Below, in pieces: positions 34,600 through 46,799 of a stretch of 64,000 bases of DNA. Under the pieces are notes generated by a model that was not told the DNA's origin, did not search any database, and saw only the letters and a program-made list of their open reading frames with translations. Each line of letters starts with the position of its first letter. Within the stretch, counting starts at the first letter, position 1. The stretch is from Phascolarctos cinereus (lineage: Eukaryota > Chordata > Mammalia > Diprotodontia > Phascolarctidae): NCBI RefSeq assembly GCF_002099425.1, contig NW_018343964.1, positions 3,811,001-3,875,000 on the forward strand, written 5' to 3'. Both the position numbers and the translations under genes were made by a program.

Positions 34600-34735
34600 G
34601 CAAAGTGGTGCATGATTAGAGAACTGGCCTTGGAGTCAGGAAGACCTGGTTTTAAGTTCTTCCTGAGTTCAGAAAAGGCTATGTGACCAGAGCAAGTCAC
34701 TTAACTTCATTCCACCCTCTCCCCTGCCCCAAATC
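34600..34735 (+). mobile_element. Partial SINE, followed by C/A-rich repeat
   Basis: 'ggccttggagtcaggaagac' and 'gagcaagtcacttaacttca'. The last phrase 'cacttaacttca' is then repeated twice in C-rich DNA (34725-34795). Confidence 0.75.
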
Positions 34736-35755
34736 ACTTAACTTCATGTCTCCCCACCCCCACCCCACCTCACCCAAGTTACTTTAACTTCACCCTAGGC
34801 AACTCTCTAAGGCTTAGTTGCAGAGTAGGTGCTGGTCTACAATGGTAGACTGAGCACCTGATGAAATCACAGGTTTGCTTAAAAAAAATACAGGAAGGTC
34901 AGATCTTTACATTTCTAAGGATCACAATGACAACTAAGAAAATATTTGGATCATAGTATTAGAGCTTAAAGACACCTTAGAGTTTATCTGGTCCAACTCC
35001 TGATGTGCACAGATGGAGAAGCTGAGGCCCAGAGACCTGTGAAGTCACACAGGTAATTAGCAGACCCTAGACTTATCTGAACTCAGTTCCTCTGCCTCCA
35101 AATAAAACATTCTTTCCACTGCTCTGTGTTGCTTCTTACTTGCAGGATGAACTGATGTTGCTAAAAATTTACTTTTATCTCCAGCAAATAGTCTACAACT
35201 CAATTTATTCCATCCAGTGCAGCTTCAAAAAAAAGTACCAAGCATACTCTCCATAGCAACTTGAAGTAGGAAGGAGAACAGAGGGTCAGGAGGCTATGAC
35301 AGGAGAGGAAACACGTGTGTAATGTCTGAATTCACAGCATTTAAGTGTATTCCCTCACCTACTCTTTACTTAATATCCACCCCCCTCCCACTCAATATAC
35401 ACATAGGAAGAGAAATCTCAGTAATGTCTTTCTAGTATTTAAATGAAGAAACCAGCACACATTATGATGTAATAGGGACCTTATGAAGAGTATTGAGGGA
35501 ATATTATGAGGTCAGAGCTTTCCCTGAAGGGATAGCCAGGATGTAGGGCTTGTAAATCCAAAGTCATCTTTCCTGCTAACATCCTAGCAGCACAACTTGT
35601 TCCCATTCTACAGCATGGGATTTTAAGATCAAAGGAATGAACATCAGAGCAAAAACAGAGACTTTGGGGGAACACCATTACAACGGGAAGAATTTTCAGG
35701 TCATCAGATTAGTGTCATCATTTCCATCCAGAAATAAAGATACCCCTATGTCCCT

Positions 35756-35900
35756 ATGGAGATCTCTGAAGACAAGCAGGCCAACGTTATAAATGAATTT
35801 AACAATTTCACAGATGCCTTGAAGAAATTTGGGAAGTTAGTGGAAACAACAGTGATCCAGAAAAAAGAAGAAAGACTAGGCATATATGTCAAAAATGAAG
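35756..35900 (+). CDS. WDR64: WDR64 coding exon 1
   Basis: First coding exon of WDR64, a WD-repeat protein enriched in testis whose function is poorly known. The 48 codons begin MEISEDKQ and carry NFTDALKKFGKLVE and QKKEERLGIYVKNE, matching the human start (NFKKALNRFEKLVE, QKRDERAGLFIHKE) as I recall it. The exon ends with one base of a split Asp codon at a gtaagg donor, and exon 2 supplies the other two bases. The ATG at 35756 is chosen because it gives the human-like start; an ATG eight bases upstream is out of frame. A non-coding exon may lie further upstream. Confidence 0.9.
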
Positions 35901-36274
35901 GTAAGGTCAGAAATGTCAAGACCTCCCAAAGAATCCAAAAAATCAGGCTGACCAAACTATGTAGAATTTAGGAGCAGTGACAGTCCCACCCTGTTACATG
36001 TCAGCATTCGAGGTTACAATATTTCTTTTCAAATTCTTCTGTGGGGAAAAAATTGGAAATGGGTGAGATATTTTTCAGTCAAGTTCATGCTATTCTGTTC
36101 TGAGATTAGGTTTAGACCCAAGAACATAGTTAATATAATGACAGCCTTGTCACTCATCACCTTTCCTTTCATGAACCCTCTAATATCACTATAATTAGTG
36201 AACTAAGTACACTCAGACCGATTTTCCTTGCTGAAGGTGGCCAGTTGAAATCCATACCTTCAACTTTAATGCAT

Positions 36275-36528
36275 TTTGCAGCTAGGTGGTTCAGTGGATG
36301 GAGTGATGGGCCTGGAGTAAGGAGGACACATCTCCCTGAGTTCAAATCCAGCCTTAGACACTTATTACTGTATGACCTTGGGCAAATCACTTAACCTCTG
36401 CCTGCCTCAGTTTCTCATCTGCAAAATGAGCTGGAGAAGGAAATGGTAAACCACTCCAGGATCTTTCCCTAGAAAACCTCAAATGGGGTCAGGAAGAGTT
36501 GGACACAATTGATACAACTCAACAACAG
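36275..36528 (+). mobile_element. Long-tailed SINE
   Basis: 'gcagctaggtggttcagtgg' to 'caaatggggtcaggaagagt' and 'caactcaacaacagg'. Confidence 0.95.
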
Positions 36529-36594
36529 GAATTTCTACTTTATATGAGACCTAACTTTTGTTAGGTAGTACTTAGGTATGTGTAGCTTGTGTGA

Positions 36595-36840
36595 AGCAGA
36601 ACGGTATCAGAGATAGAATGCTAAATTTCTAGTCAACAAGGTTTGGGTTCAATTCCTCCAATGGCATTAACTGTAGGACCACAGGCTAGTTGATTACTTT
36701 CTTCAACTTACTCATGTGTAAAATGAGGATGATATCTGTAGTACCTAATTCACATAATTGTTGTGATGATTGAATTAGAATGATGTGTGTAAAGTGCTTT
36801 CAAACTTTAAAGAGCCATACAAGTATCAATTATTGTTGTC
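36595..36840 (+). mobile_element. MIR-type SINE
   Basis: 'aagcagaacggtatcagaga' through 'tactcatgtgtaaaatgagg' to 'gtaaagtgctttcaaacttt'. Confidence 0.8.
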
Positions 36841-36869
36841 TTCTGAATGAATTCTTTGCTAAACAGGAG

Positions 36870-37770
36870 TTCAGGAGGGTAAGCTAAGTACTAACAAGAT
36901 GAAATTCAACAAGGATAAATGTAAAACCTTGCACTTGGGCACCAAAAATCAATTTCATATATACTAGTTGGGGGAGGCATGGACAAGGCAGAGGTTCTGA
37001 TTTAAAAAAAAAAAGTCTGGAATGACAGCTCAAGCAGTGTCAGCAGTGTGATATGAAGACCAAAAAAAGCAAATTCAATTTTTGAGGGGGTATATTAAGA
37101 GAGGTATAGATTCCTGGAATAAGAAGTTCTTATCTGTTCTTACCAAGTTCTTATCAAGCTCTCACTGTTCTTATCAAGCTTCACCTGAAATATTGCGTTC
37201 AGTTCTGGGCTCTATGGTTAAAAAGAGTATTAATAAGTTGTGGGGGGGTCCAGAGGAGGGCAGCTGAGACCATGAAGGGTGAGTGTGTGACATGTTAGGT
37301 AAAGGGCTTTCAGGCTCTCTATGAAAGGAAGGAATTAGGGATATTTAACCTGGAGAAGAGAATACTTAGGGGAAGGTGGCATGAAATGACGCTTTATATA
37401 TTCAAGGAGGGCTATTACATGGAGGGGGGATTCGTCCCCAAGGGCAGGATCAGGAGAAATATTGGTGAAAGCTGCCAAGAGACCAGTTTAGGCTTAAGGC
37501 AAGGAAAAACTTCCTAATAATCAGAGGTATCCAAAAGCAGAATGGACACCTCCAGAGGGGGTAGGTTCTTCCTCCTTGGAGGTGTTCAGATGGAGGATGG
37601 ATGACCACTTGTTGGGTTTGTTACAGTGGAGATTTCTTTCACATATGAGTTGGGTTAGATCAGGGGTGGAGAATCCGGGGCCTTGAGGCCTCAGGTTTCC
37701 CACTCCTGGGCTAGTCCTGGGCTAGACCATCACTGAGTTGCTTTCTAACTCTCAGTTCCTCTGATTCTGT
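36870..37770 (+). mobile_element. L3/CR1 LINE, 3' part
   Basis: Starts with the thumb-region text (aagatgaaattcaacaagga, aaccttgcacttgggcacc), runs through 'tattgcgttcagttctgggc' and 'aggaaaaacttcctaataat', and ends with 'tctaactctcagttcctctg'. This is the typical C-terminus and 3' end of L3/CR1 elements. A 70 bp hAT-like insert sits at about 37655-37725. Confidence 0.85.
37655..37725. mobile_element. Small copy of the same hAT-like MITE
   Basis: Carries 'caggggtggagaatccgg', 'ggccttgaggcctcagg' and 'tttcccactcctgg', sharing ends and core palindrome with 52111-52231 but much shorter. It interrupts the L3 3' end at 'gggttaga', and 'gggctaga' follows it. Confidence 0.6.
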
Positions 37771-37854
37771 GAAGGTGGTTGGTCGGAATGTATGCTCCCC
37801 TGCCCCAGTCCTGCACGGGTCATGATGGAAAGGTTAAAGTGCCCCAGTATCACA

Positions 37855-38115
37855 TGTTGTTCAGTCATTTCAGTCATGTCCAGCTCTCTATGACCCCATT
37901 TTGGAGCTCTCTTGGCAACAATACTGGAGTGGTTTGCCATTTCTTTCTCCAGTTCTTTTAACAGATGAGGAACTGAGGTAAGTAAATAGGGTTAAATGAC
38001 CTGCCCAGGATCACATAGACAATAAGTGTCTAAGGCTAGATTTGAACACAAGAAGATTGAGCCTTCCTGACTTCAGACCTAGAACTCTATCCACTATGCC
38101 ACTTAGTTGCTCCCC
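37855..38115 (-). mobile_element. Long-tailed SINE
   Basis: Reverse copy from 'tgttgttcagtcatttcagt' to 'tatccactatgccacttagt'. Confidence 0.9.
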
Positions 38116-38574
38116 ACACCCTCCCATATCACATGATCTATGTAACCTATATAAAGCTACTGCCAGCATCACAAGATCAAAGGTAGTGGTGACAAATGCA
38201 GAAATTAAAAGGGAGTAGTGGAAATATTACTGGGTGAGAAATTCCCAATTAATATATAGGGGCTAGTAGCATGCCAAACCACAGTCTATTTTGCTTCTGT
38301 GGGTATATTTTGGCTATATTGTAGCTGCCTACCAGTAAAAATACTTACCTTCCTAAAGTGTTGACACCTAACATTGAGGACAAATGGCTTAATGGAAAGA
38401 TTATGTTTGGCTATTTGTACTATATACTGTGTGACCTCTGGGCCTCAGTTTCCTCATCTGTTAAAATGAGAGGGTTGGACAAATGTGATGATTCTGTAAC
38501 ACTGTTTCAGAACAAATTGAACTCTGAAAGTCACATTACAGATTTCTCGTCTTCTGTAGTTTTATAAATTCTTT

Positions 38575-38770
38575 GAAATGAAATGGGATACTGGTTAGCA
38601 ATTAACTTAGTTGAGCAAAGACAGTACTGCTAAGTTAATCTCTTGCTGTGACAAAATGACAGAACTTGAAAGCCTTAGGGGAAATGATAAATGTAACATA
38701 CCTTGACTTTAACCAGGCTCCTGAATCTGTTGTGCACAGTCTATGCATCAATAAATTCCCAAAAGCACAG
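38575..38770 (+). mobile_element. L3/CR1 LINE fragment
   Basis: Includes 'aacataccttgactttaacc', reading YLDFNQAPESV in one frame, the decayed form of the YLDFSKAFDTV catalytic block. Confidence 0.55.
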
Positions 38771-38779
38771 CCACATCTG

Positions 38780-39010
38780 AGCAATAACTAATATTTATAT
38801 GTAGCATTGTAAAGTTTGCATTTTCATTTAGGTCTTATAAAAAGTCTTGTGAGATGAATACTACAGATAGTGGTAGTATTATTAATTATTATCATTCTCA
38901 TTTTTACAGTAAGGTTCAGAGTCCTTAAGTGACTTTTATCCTATATTCATGCAGCTAGTAAACGTCAGAGGCAGGAATTAGATGGAGGTCTTCCTGGCTC
39001 TACCCACTAT
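38780..39010 (-). mobile_element. MIR-type SINE
   Basis: 'aataactaatatttatatgt' through 'attctcatttttacagtaag' to 'gtcttcctggctctacccac'. Confidence 0.8.
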
Positions 39011-39629
39011 ATCAAGCTGACTCTGAAAAGTAATTTCTTTTGAAAGTAATAATGCCCATATATTTAATACATAATATTTCAGATCGTAGGAGTTATGTTT
39101 GATTATCTGTGGATTCATACTTGGATTTGAAGACCCCTTGTAACACTTCAAGTATGCTCTGAGGTCCAACGGCACATGGATTTGTGGATCTCTGGTCTAA
39201 GGCATTCTATGACCTACAATCTAGTAATTCTGTTACCAAAAGGACAAAAAGGATTGTCTAGAATGATTTTATCTCAATGAACTCATGCTAATAGTAATTC
39301 TCTTTATAAATGCTTACAACCCACTCTTTTAATAATTGGCTCTAGAATATTAATAGCAATCTAAGACCATGGTAAAAATCAAGATGACACTTGGAAAGTA
39401 ATTTTTAAAAATGAATTAGTCTGAGGTTACTCATAAGTTATCTACAAGTGTTGGTCTTGGATTCAATACCTTTTAGTCTTCTTGTCAGTAACTCAAACAG
39501 TAGCCTAGAAATCATCTCAGATATAAAAAAATCTCCTTATTTGTATCAACAAGTTTTTGGTAAGTATGAAATATAAGCACCTCTCATACTAGTAGGTTTG
39601 TTCATTGACTTGGTTTAATCTATTATACA

Positions 39630-39872
39630 TAGGACAGTTAGGTAGTGCAATGGATAAAGCACTGGGCCTGAAGTCAAGAGGACCTGAGTTCAAATACCAT
39701 CTCAGATACTTACTAGCTGTGTGACCCTGGGCAAGTCACTTAACCCTAATTACCTCAGTTTCCTCATCTATAAAATGAGCTGGAGAAGGAAATGTCAAAC
39801 CACTCCAAGGTCTTTGCCAAGAAAACCATAAATGGGATTATAGAGAGTAAAACAACAACAACAAAAAATCTG
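39630..39872 (+). mobile_element. Long-tailed SINE
   Basis: 'ggacagttaggtagtgcaat' to 'ccataaatgggattatagag' and an AAC-rich end. Confidence 0.9.
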
Positions 39873-40334
39873 TTAGGGTTTTGAAATCCACGCCTGACCC
39901 ATTCTTTCACTTACCAATAAATGGAGCTCAGACTAATAAGCTAAGTTTGGCAGCAGAGAGTTCCAAGCTATAGCAGATCTTGTGTCTTACATGATATAAA
40001 AGAAATTCATCCTAATAAAGAAATCACTCTAAATGAATCCTTATAGACCACTACAGCAGGTAGTTTGCTACCAATAGTAAGATCATTCACATCAAAAAAG
40101 TGATAAACCAAATCTGATGTTTCCCTTTGGGGAGTCATACAAGGGGAAAAAAAAATTCCTTCCAATTTTAGTTGAGACAGGAGCTATGGTGGCGGAGCTA
40201 GGACATTGAATTGGAACATATTCTAACTCAATACCTAGTCAGGTCCAAAAGGAGAGAATTTTTTAAACCAGAATAATCTGCTTCTTACAAACTGAAATAA
40301 ACTACTAAGATGATCAGAGTGGTACATGTTGAAA

Positions 40335-40535
40335 TAAACAATATGGTATAGTAGATACAGGACTCATGTAGGAGTTAGAAAGGCCTGGGTTGAAATTCCA
40401 CTTCTGATACTTTACTAGGTATGTGGCCCTGCACAAGTCACTTAAGCTGTCTGAGCCTCCATTTCCTCATTTGCAAATAAGGTAACTGAACTCAGTGGTT
40501 CTTGATATTCTTTCTAACTGCAATTCTATGAACTT
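40335..40535 (+). mobile_element. MIR-type SINE just upstream of WDR64 exon 2
   Basis: 'gaaaggcctgggttgaaatt' through 'gcacaagtcacttaagctgt' to 'ctttctaactgcaattctat'. It ends 60 bp before the exon 2 acceptor. Confidence 0.85.
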
Positions 40536-40537
40536 AA

Positions 40538-40792
<255 letters not shown>

Positions 40793-40809
40793 TGATTACA
40801 CATTGATTA

Positions 40810-41010
40810 AGCAATAGTGACATGCATGCTATTTGCCAGGCACTATCCTAAATGCTGGGAATTCAAAGAAATGCAAAAACATGGTCCTTGCCCTCAAGGA
40901 ACTGTTATTCTAATGGAGAAGACTATGCAAATAACTGTTTACATGCAAGATCTATATTGAGTAAACAGAAGGTAACCTCAGAGGAAAAGTAGGAGAATAT
41001 GCAATGAATG
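40810..41010 (-). mobile_element. L2 LINE 3' end
   Basis: Reversed tail: 'tgccaggcactatcctaaat', 'tggtccttgccctcaaggaa', 'tgcaaataactgtttacatg'. It lies about 90 bp after WDR64 exon 2. Confidence 0.85.
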
Positions 41011-41799
41011 TGGAGGTATTGTTATAGTACTAAAATCTGGGACAGGGTTCTTGCTTCATAGTCAAAAGGAATAAGAAAAATGCCATTTATTTACATTGAT
41101 AATAAATAACTTGTTAATACAGATCAAACTGCCTATCACAGAGAACAGACCCACAAAATTAGTCAATCCCAATATATTCTTGTCATTAATTACACACCAG
41201 CCACTTCTCCCTTTATTACATCAAGGAAGCAAGTGTCCCTTGAGCACAAGAGACAGGGGCTCCTCAGACAATCTCTCTCATCCTTCAGAACAATAGTCCT
41301 TAGGTGTCATCCACAGAAGGTCACTTCTTAAGAAGTCACTTCCAATGGAGTCTGGGATAGGTAAAAGAGAATCTCTTTTTATCCCTTCTTAAACTCATAG
41401 TTGGTAGAGTCCTAGTTGGTACTAGTTGGTAGATAGCTGGTCTACTAACTGTGCCCTTGAGTAATCATCATCATAAATTGCAGTGCTTGCCAATCTAATC
41501 TGCGTGAGTAGAGAGAATTTCCTCATCAAGAATTCCATACTCCAATGAAATCAGAGGTTTGGTTAAAAAAATAATTTTAATAACAAATTCACAGAGTTGC
41601 TGTCATTAGATTTAAGCATTCTCTGACCTAGAGTTAGAAAATTGGGGTCACTGTGATAACAAAAAACTCCATCTTTTTGTACTTTTTCTATTCTCATCTC
41701 CAACTTGACTCTGAGACTAAGCTGATAAACATTGGTGGTATTTTGCTTTTATTACATTTTTTTTGGCTTAGTGGTTAATTTTGAAGTTTCTTTCACACC

Positions 41800-41940
41800 T
41801 TTCCTGCTTTGCTTTCCAGCAGAATGTCAGCTCCTTGAGGGCAGATCACTACTTTTTGTTTTCTCTTTGTGTAACCAAACCCATAGTATGGTGGTTACAC
41901 ACAGCAGGCACTTAAGAAATGATTGTTGAATTGAATTATA
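41800..41940 (+). mobile_element. L2 LINE 3' end
   Basis: Forward tail: 'gaatgtcagctccttgaggg', 'cacacagcaggcacttaaga', 'aatgattgttgaattgaatt'. Confidence 0.8.
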
Positions 41941-42084
41941 TGTGGTCTTTAGCAAGGCCACAAGACTCTAACAAGGCTTTTACAAGATTCTAGGAGGCAT
42001 CAAAAGGTCATTCCACTGGGTGGTCATTCCAGTACAAACATTCGCCTATACATAAAATCATGCCTTACCGAGTTTAGGACCACT

Positions 42085-42965
42085 TGATCTCTTCTAACCT
42101 ATTGCAATATCCTCCTAATAGGTTTCCCTATATCCAATCTCTCCCCTCTCCAATCCATCTTACATACTTGATATTCCTAAAGTATTTCCCTACTTAATAA
42201 ACATAAATAGCTCCCTGTTGCCTTTGAGATAAAACATGAACTCCTATTTTTTGGCATTTAAAACCCTTTATAATCTGGCTCCAGCCACGGGGGTAAGAGG
42301 ACTGAGTGCAGAGTGAGAAGATCTGGGTTCAAAGACTGCCTCTGATGCCTCTTATACCTATGCAACCTTAGGCAAGTCATTTAACTTTCTGGGGCCTCAG
42401 TTTCCTCATATGTAAAGTAAAAGTGTTGGATTAGAAGATTTCTAAGGCCATTTCCAGTTCTAAAATCTCTTTTCCAGCTGATTACCCATTACTCCTCTTT
42501 TCTATCCTCATTAGTCTACTTGCTGTATCCCCTTACATGACATTTCATCTTAGGCATGCTACAGTCCATCCAGACTGGCCTTTTCTCTGTTCCACTGCTC
42601 ACCTCCTGCCTATGCATGGGCTATTTGTCCCCCATGCCAAAACTCCCGCTTCATCACAATCTCTCAGAATCCCTCATTCCCTTCAAGACTTAGTTCAAAT
42701 GCCACCTCCTAAAACAGGTCTTTCCTGATTCTCACATCCTTCAGTGTTCTCTCCATAGCAATTCCTTTGTATTTAATTTGGCATGTACTTTGGGTTTACT
42801 GGTCTCTGCATACGTTGTGTCTCCCTAGCCAAGCTACCTTCCCTAGTAGAAGTCAGCCTCCTGAGGGCAAGAACTGTTTCACTTTTGTCTTTGTATCTCC
42901 TTCCACCTAGCACAGCAGCCTGGCACACAAGTATGCCCTCAATAAGCCCTTGTTGAATTGAATAT
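42085..42965 (+). mobile_element. L2 LINE, C-terminus to 3' end, split by a MIR
   Basis: Reads from 'ctaacctattgcaatatcct' (the DYCNxLL block) through 'aaaaccctttataatctggc'. It is cut by a MIR-type SINE at about 42290-42475, then continues with 'cctcattagtctacttgctg' to the tail 'ggcaagaactgtttcacttt' and 'ttgttgaattgaat'. Confidence 0.9.
42290..42475 (+). mobile_element. MIR-type SINE inside L2
   Basis: 'gggtaagaggactgagtgca' through 'ggcaagtcatttaactttct' to 'ccatttccagttctaaaatc'. Confidence 0.85.
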
Positions 42966-43124
42966 AAATGGTTGCTGATTTTATTCATCATATATCTGGT
43001 GATGGTAATGCCTGAATATCTCTTAGTACTATCCCTAAACTTGTTTACTCTCACTTCCAAATAGTGGGCTTTTTTTTTCTTTTTTATGTAAGTTTTTCTC
43101 ATTTAAACCCATTTCCTTTGGTTT

Positions 43125-43310
43125 TGTCCTTTGGACTTGGAGTCAGGAAGATCTATATTTGAATACTATTTCAGACACTAATAATTGTGTGACTGAGCAA
43201 GTCACTTTATCTCTTAGTACCTCAGTCTCCTTATCTGTAAAATGGAGATATAACAGCATCTACCTAACATATGTAAAGCATGTTACAAACCTTAAAAATG
43301 AAATTAAAAG
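43125..43310 (+). mobile_element. MIR-type SINE
   Basis: 'tggacttggagtcaggaaga' through 'tgtgactgagcaagtcactt' to 'gcatgttacaaaccttaaaa'. Confidence 0.8.
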
Positions 43311-44074
43311 AAAGGTACAAATCTTCAATTTTCACTATTAATTCTGAGGAAAAAAAAGGAGAGGAGGAGGGGAAATTGAGGGGGAAAGGAAGGTGAAGCA
43401 GAAAAATCTCAAGGTCCAGGAAATAGGTCTAGAAGACCAACTGCCCAACAACTCTTGTTTTCTTGTCAATTTAAACATTCAAGGTGCCAAGATTCCTCAT
43501 GGCAAAGGATATTATGGGATGAGCAAAATAAAAATAAAAAAGTCTGATGACCAATATTCCAAGGGAACATCAAGACTAAAAAAAAATCATATAAATGCTA
43601 GTTATCATACAGAGCAATCCTCAGAATAATCCTTCATAGAGATGACAGTTCAACAATAGGGCCAGGACCTTCTGAACTCTAATCAGTTAACTTGGAAGGG
43701 TGAAGCAGCAGGTTAGGAATTAGGATAGCTACATTACATTGAAGGAATATGGATCTATGGTACTTAGGGTAAAATTCCACATTTGAATAATAATAGCACT
43801 AACCTAGAATTCTGGAAATCCATATCCACTGTGAGTAAGTAGCCAAGACTTTTATTTTCTACAATGTTGTGACAGATGACTCACTAGGCTTCATATATGT
43901 GTCATTACAATATGCCAGGATGATTCACCTGGCTTCCATTAAACCAGATGGCCTTAACAAGGAACTCAGTCCCATAAGAAAGATGTTGAGATAGATGAAG
44001 AAGCAGAGTGGTTGTAGTTTTTCATAATTGGTCTTCCAGGTGAACTAATATCTTCCCAAAGACAAAACTTGCAA

Positions 44075-44265
44075 AGGCAATGTGGTATAGCTGAAAGAGC
44101 TTTGGTGTAAGAGGAGACCTAGTTTTGAATCCCAATGGATTCCCCACTTTGAACATATCTATTTCTTCACCTCTCTGGGCTCTGATTTTCTCATTGGCAT
44201 GTTAAGGAGGTTGTGCTAGAGACCTTGAAGGAAGGTCACTTCCAACTCTAAATTTCATAATAAAT
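44075..44265 (+). mobile_element. MIR-type SINE
   Basis: 'ggcaatgtggtatagctgaa' to 'gtcacttccaactctaaatt'. Confidence 0.8.
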
Positions 44266-44489
44266 TATTTAGTCATGTCAACTCCAGATTAGATTCTCAA
44301 AATAAAATCAAATTGGAAAATCTAGTGCTGACTTTTTGCTCTAATCCTAACTTGTTCATGACCTTATTCCTGATGCTGATTGTAACCTATAGCTTGCAAC
44401 TGGAGAAAAGGAAAAGTTTTCCTTTTTCTTAATCCTGACCAAAGAGCTTCCCCACCTCCTATTTTGATTCATGTCACCATGGTAATCTA

Positions 44490-44770
44490 TGGCTTCAGGC
44501 TAGCCTTTAAGATGCAATTCAGAAACCATCTTCTGCATGAAGCCTTTCCTGAGCTCCTTGTCTTTCTCTCCCAGATTGTCTTGTATTTTACTACTGTATT
44601 GTGTATGTATGTATTTATTAACTTTATTTTTTATGCGGTGTGTATTTTTATATGTACTTGTTGCCCTTACCACTTCATTGGACTGCAAACTTCTTTCAAG
44701 TAGGGTTTGTTTCATTCTTTGTACTTATATATCTAGGTCCCAGCACTTGTTGATTAATTGATTGATGAAG
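44490..44770 (+). mobile_element. L2 LINE 3' end
   Basis: Has 'ttcagaaaccatcttctgca', 'tgaagcctttcctgagctcc' and the tail 'tcccagcacttgttgattaa'. Confidence 0.8.
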
Positions 44771-45109
44771 ATAATAGGAAAAGGGAGGAGATTATAGGAG
44801 GGAAAGGTGGAAAAGGATGAGGTCCAGCAATTTATATCCACCAAGAGGTGGAAGAGCAGGATTGACATAAACTGGAAGACCAGAGTACCTTACTCTCACT
44901 CCTCCACCCCTTTCTAGGACTATATTGATTATTGGACACAAGGTCAAAGTGCCACTATATAAAGTTTGATTTTCTCCATGGTATTAGGGCAAAGTTTCCC
45001 AGGGTATTCCCCAGAGATCATGTCCAGATTTCAATAATGGAAAACAGACAATAATGCTTCTTTGGAGACAGAAAAGTAATGTAGACTATGGTATGATCGA
45101 TTTTGTTAA

Positions 45110-45335
45110 TTTTATCAACCTGCAATCAATCCATCCACCAAAAAACATTTATTAAAGGACTTACTATGATGAGCCAGGTCCAAATATCTTTGATCTCATA
45201 AATGTGAGTACTCAATCATTTATTAAGCACCTACAATGTTCCAGGCACTGTGTTAACCTCTGGCGATGCAAAAAAGGGCAAAAAGTCCCTGCCCTCAAGG
45301 AGCTTGCAGTTACTTGGAAGAAGACAAAATCCTCC
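45110..45335 (-). mobile_element. L2 LINE 3' end
   Basis: Reversed tail with 'catttattaagcacctacaa', 'tgttccaggcactgtgttaa' and 'ctgccctcaaggagcttgca'. A second partial tail lies at its left edge (45115-45190). Confidence 0.85.
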
Positions 45336-45839
45336 TACCAATGTGGATTAAAACCCTTTTAGACTTACTGTAGTTGATACCAAAAGAAAATTTGGCAGCC
45401 AGGCTTCTTGGCTCTTAGCAAGTCTGATCCTGGAAGACTAGCACATAACTTATCACTAGCCCATTGCTTAATGCCTTCCTGGCTTTGTAGAAAGCTCTAT
45501 TAGAGCTTGTACTCCATTGGAATCCTCTTGGAGAACCAAGAGTCAATGATTTGAGATATTCAGAGTATGGCTTTATAGGCAGTAAACATGTCAAACTGGA
45601 AGGAGTTCTAGACTGAACATTAATTGAAATCAGCATGCCTATAACACCTACTTGAAAACTTACTATTTGTGACATAGGCAAATTAAAGGTTCTCAATTTC
45701 TTTCACTGTAAAATGAAAATAATAATTATGATGTCTACTTCTCAAGGCTGGCATTAGGAAAGTGCTATTCTGTAAACCTTGTAAGCACTGCAAAATTATT
45801 TTCATTTTCTTTAATGAATGGGGAAAGAAGGGATCTTAT

Positions 45840-46035
45840 TTTAATAGCACATTTATGTGGCATTTTACAATTTGTAAACTGCTTTTCTCACAGTAACCCT
45901 CTGAAATAGGTAGTTAAAGTACTATTACCCTCATTTTACATTTGAGGACACCGAAGCTCAGAAAGATTATACGATTTGTCCTCAGCTCCACAGTCATGCA
46001 GCTAGTCAAGTGCAGGGTTTATTATCAAACCTAGA
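45840..46035 (-). mobile_element. MIR-type SINE
   Basis: 'atagcacatttatgtggcat' through 'cattttacatttgaggacac' to 'acctagagtttctgact'. Confidence 0.75.
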
Positions 46036-46539
46036 GTTTCTGACTTTCAAAAAAATTACTTTTAAACTTAAATACAAAATAAGAAAAGAACAAAAAGCAT
46101 GGCCACGTGCACAGCAGAACGTTAGAGAGGATTCAAATACCCAGCAATACATTTCCATTTCAAGAAAGCCTATATAACAAATATTACACATTGTGTTCTG
46201 AGCTGTCCATCTTTGCTTCCTTGTAAGTTTTCTTTTGTTCTCTGCTGTGCACTTTTTTACTTTGTTCTTTTCTCACCCTTCCTATACATATATGCACACA
46301 GACACACATACACATACATACTTAGATATCTATAATCCTACTCATATGCAGACATATATATTCATATGTATCTATGTAAAACCTTTTTATATTTGTTTGT
46401 CCTCTGTTTCTCTGAGGGTAGATAACCACTTTCTTCAAAAGTTCAAGTCTTTCCATATTTTTCTAAGTCTACCAACTCATAATTTCCTATACCAGATCAA
46501 TATTCCAACCTTACACTGTCTAGTTATTTTAAATAGTCT

Positions 46540-46690
46540 AAAATAATATTGATTTATATGGCTGACATATAGTGTAGTTTCCCTATTTTTCTCTTTGATT
46601 AAATCTACTTTAGCTTTAACTTTGTCAGAGATCATGATTCCTATCCCTGCTTTTTTTTCCCCTAATAAATTCTACTCCTGATCTTTTTTG
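46540..46690 (-). mobile_element. LINE-1 endonuclease fragment
   Basis: The minus strand reads KKAGIGIMISDK near 46650, matching the KKAGVAILISDK block of the LINE-1 endonuclease. Confidence 0.7.
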
Positions 46691-46799
46691 TTTGTGTGTA
46701 TCTCTTATTTCCTTTCCCTCCTGACTCTTCTACTTTACTTCTACTCACTACCTTAGCCTTCTATTACTTAACCTATGCCCCATCAAAGATCCTTCTTTT

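Larger units (their letters stand above)
12740..35755. other. OPN3-WDR64 intergenic region
   Basis: Between the divergent genes OPN3 and WDR64 I see no other host gene. The space holds L2, L3, LINE-1, SINE, MIR and LTR insertions, microsatellites, a small Y-box gene fragment and a direct duplication, each listed separately. The interval is roughly twice the human spacing I recall, consistent with repeat growth. Confidence 0.8.

Noticed and set aside
43393-43629. 78-codon Lys-rich open frame
   Set aside because: A-rich intron DNA; no homology that I recognise.
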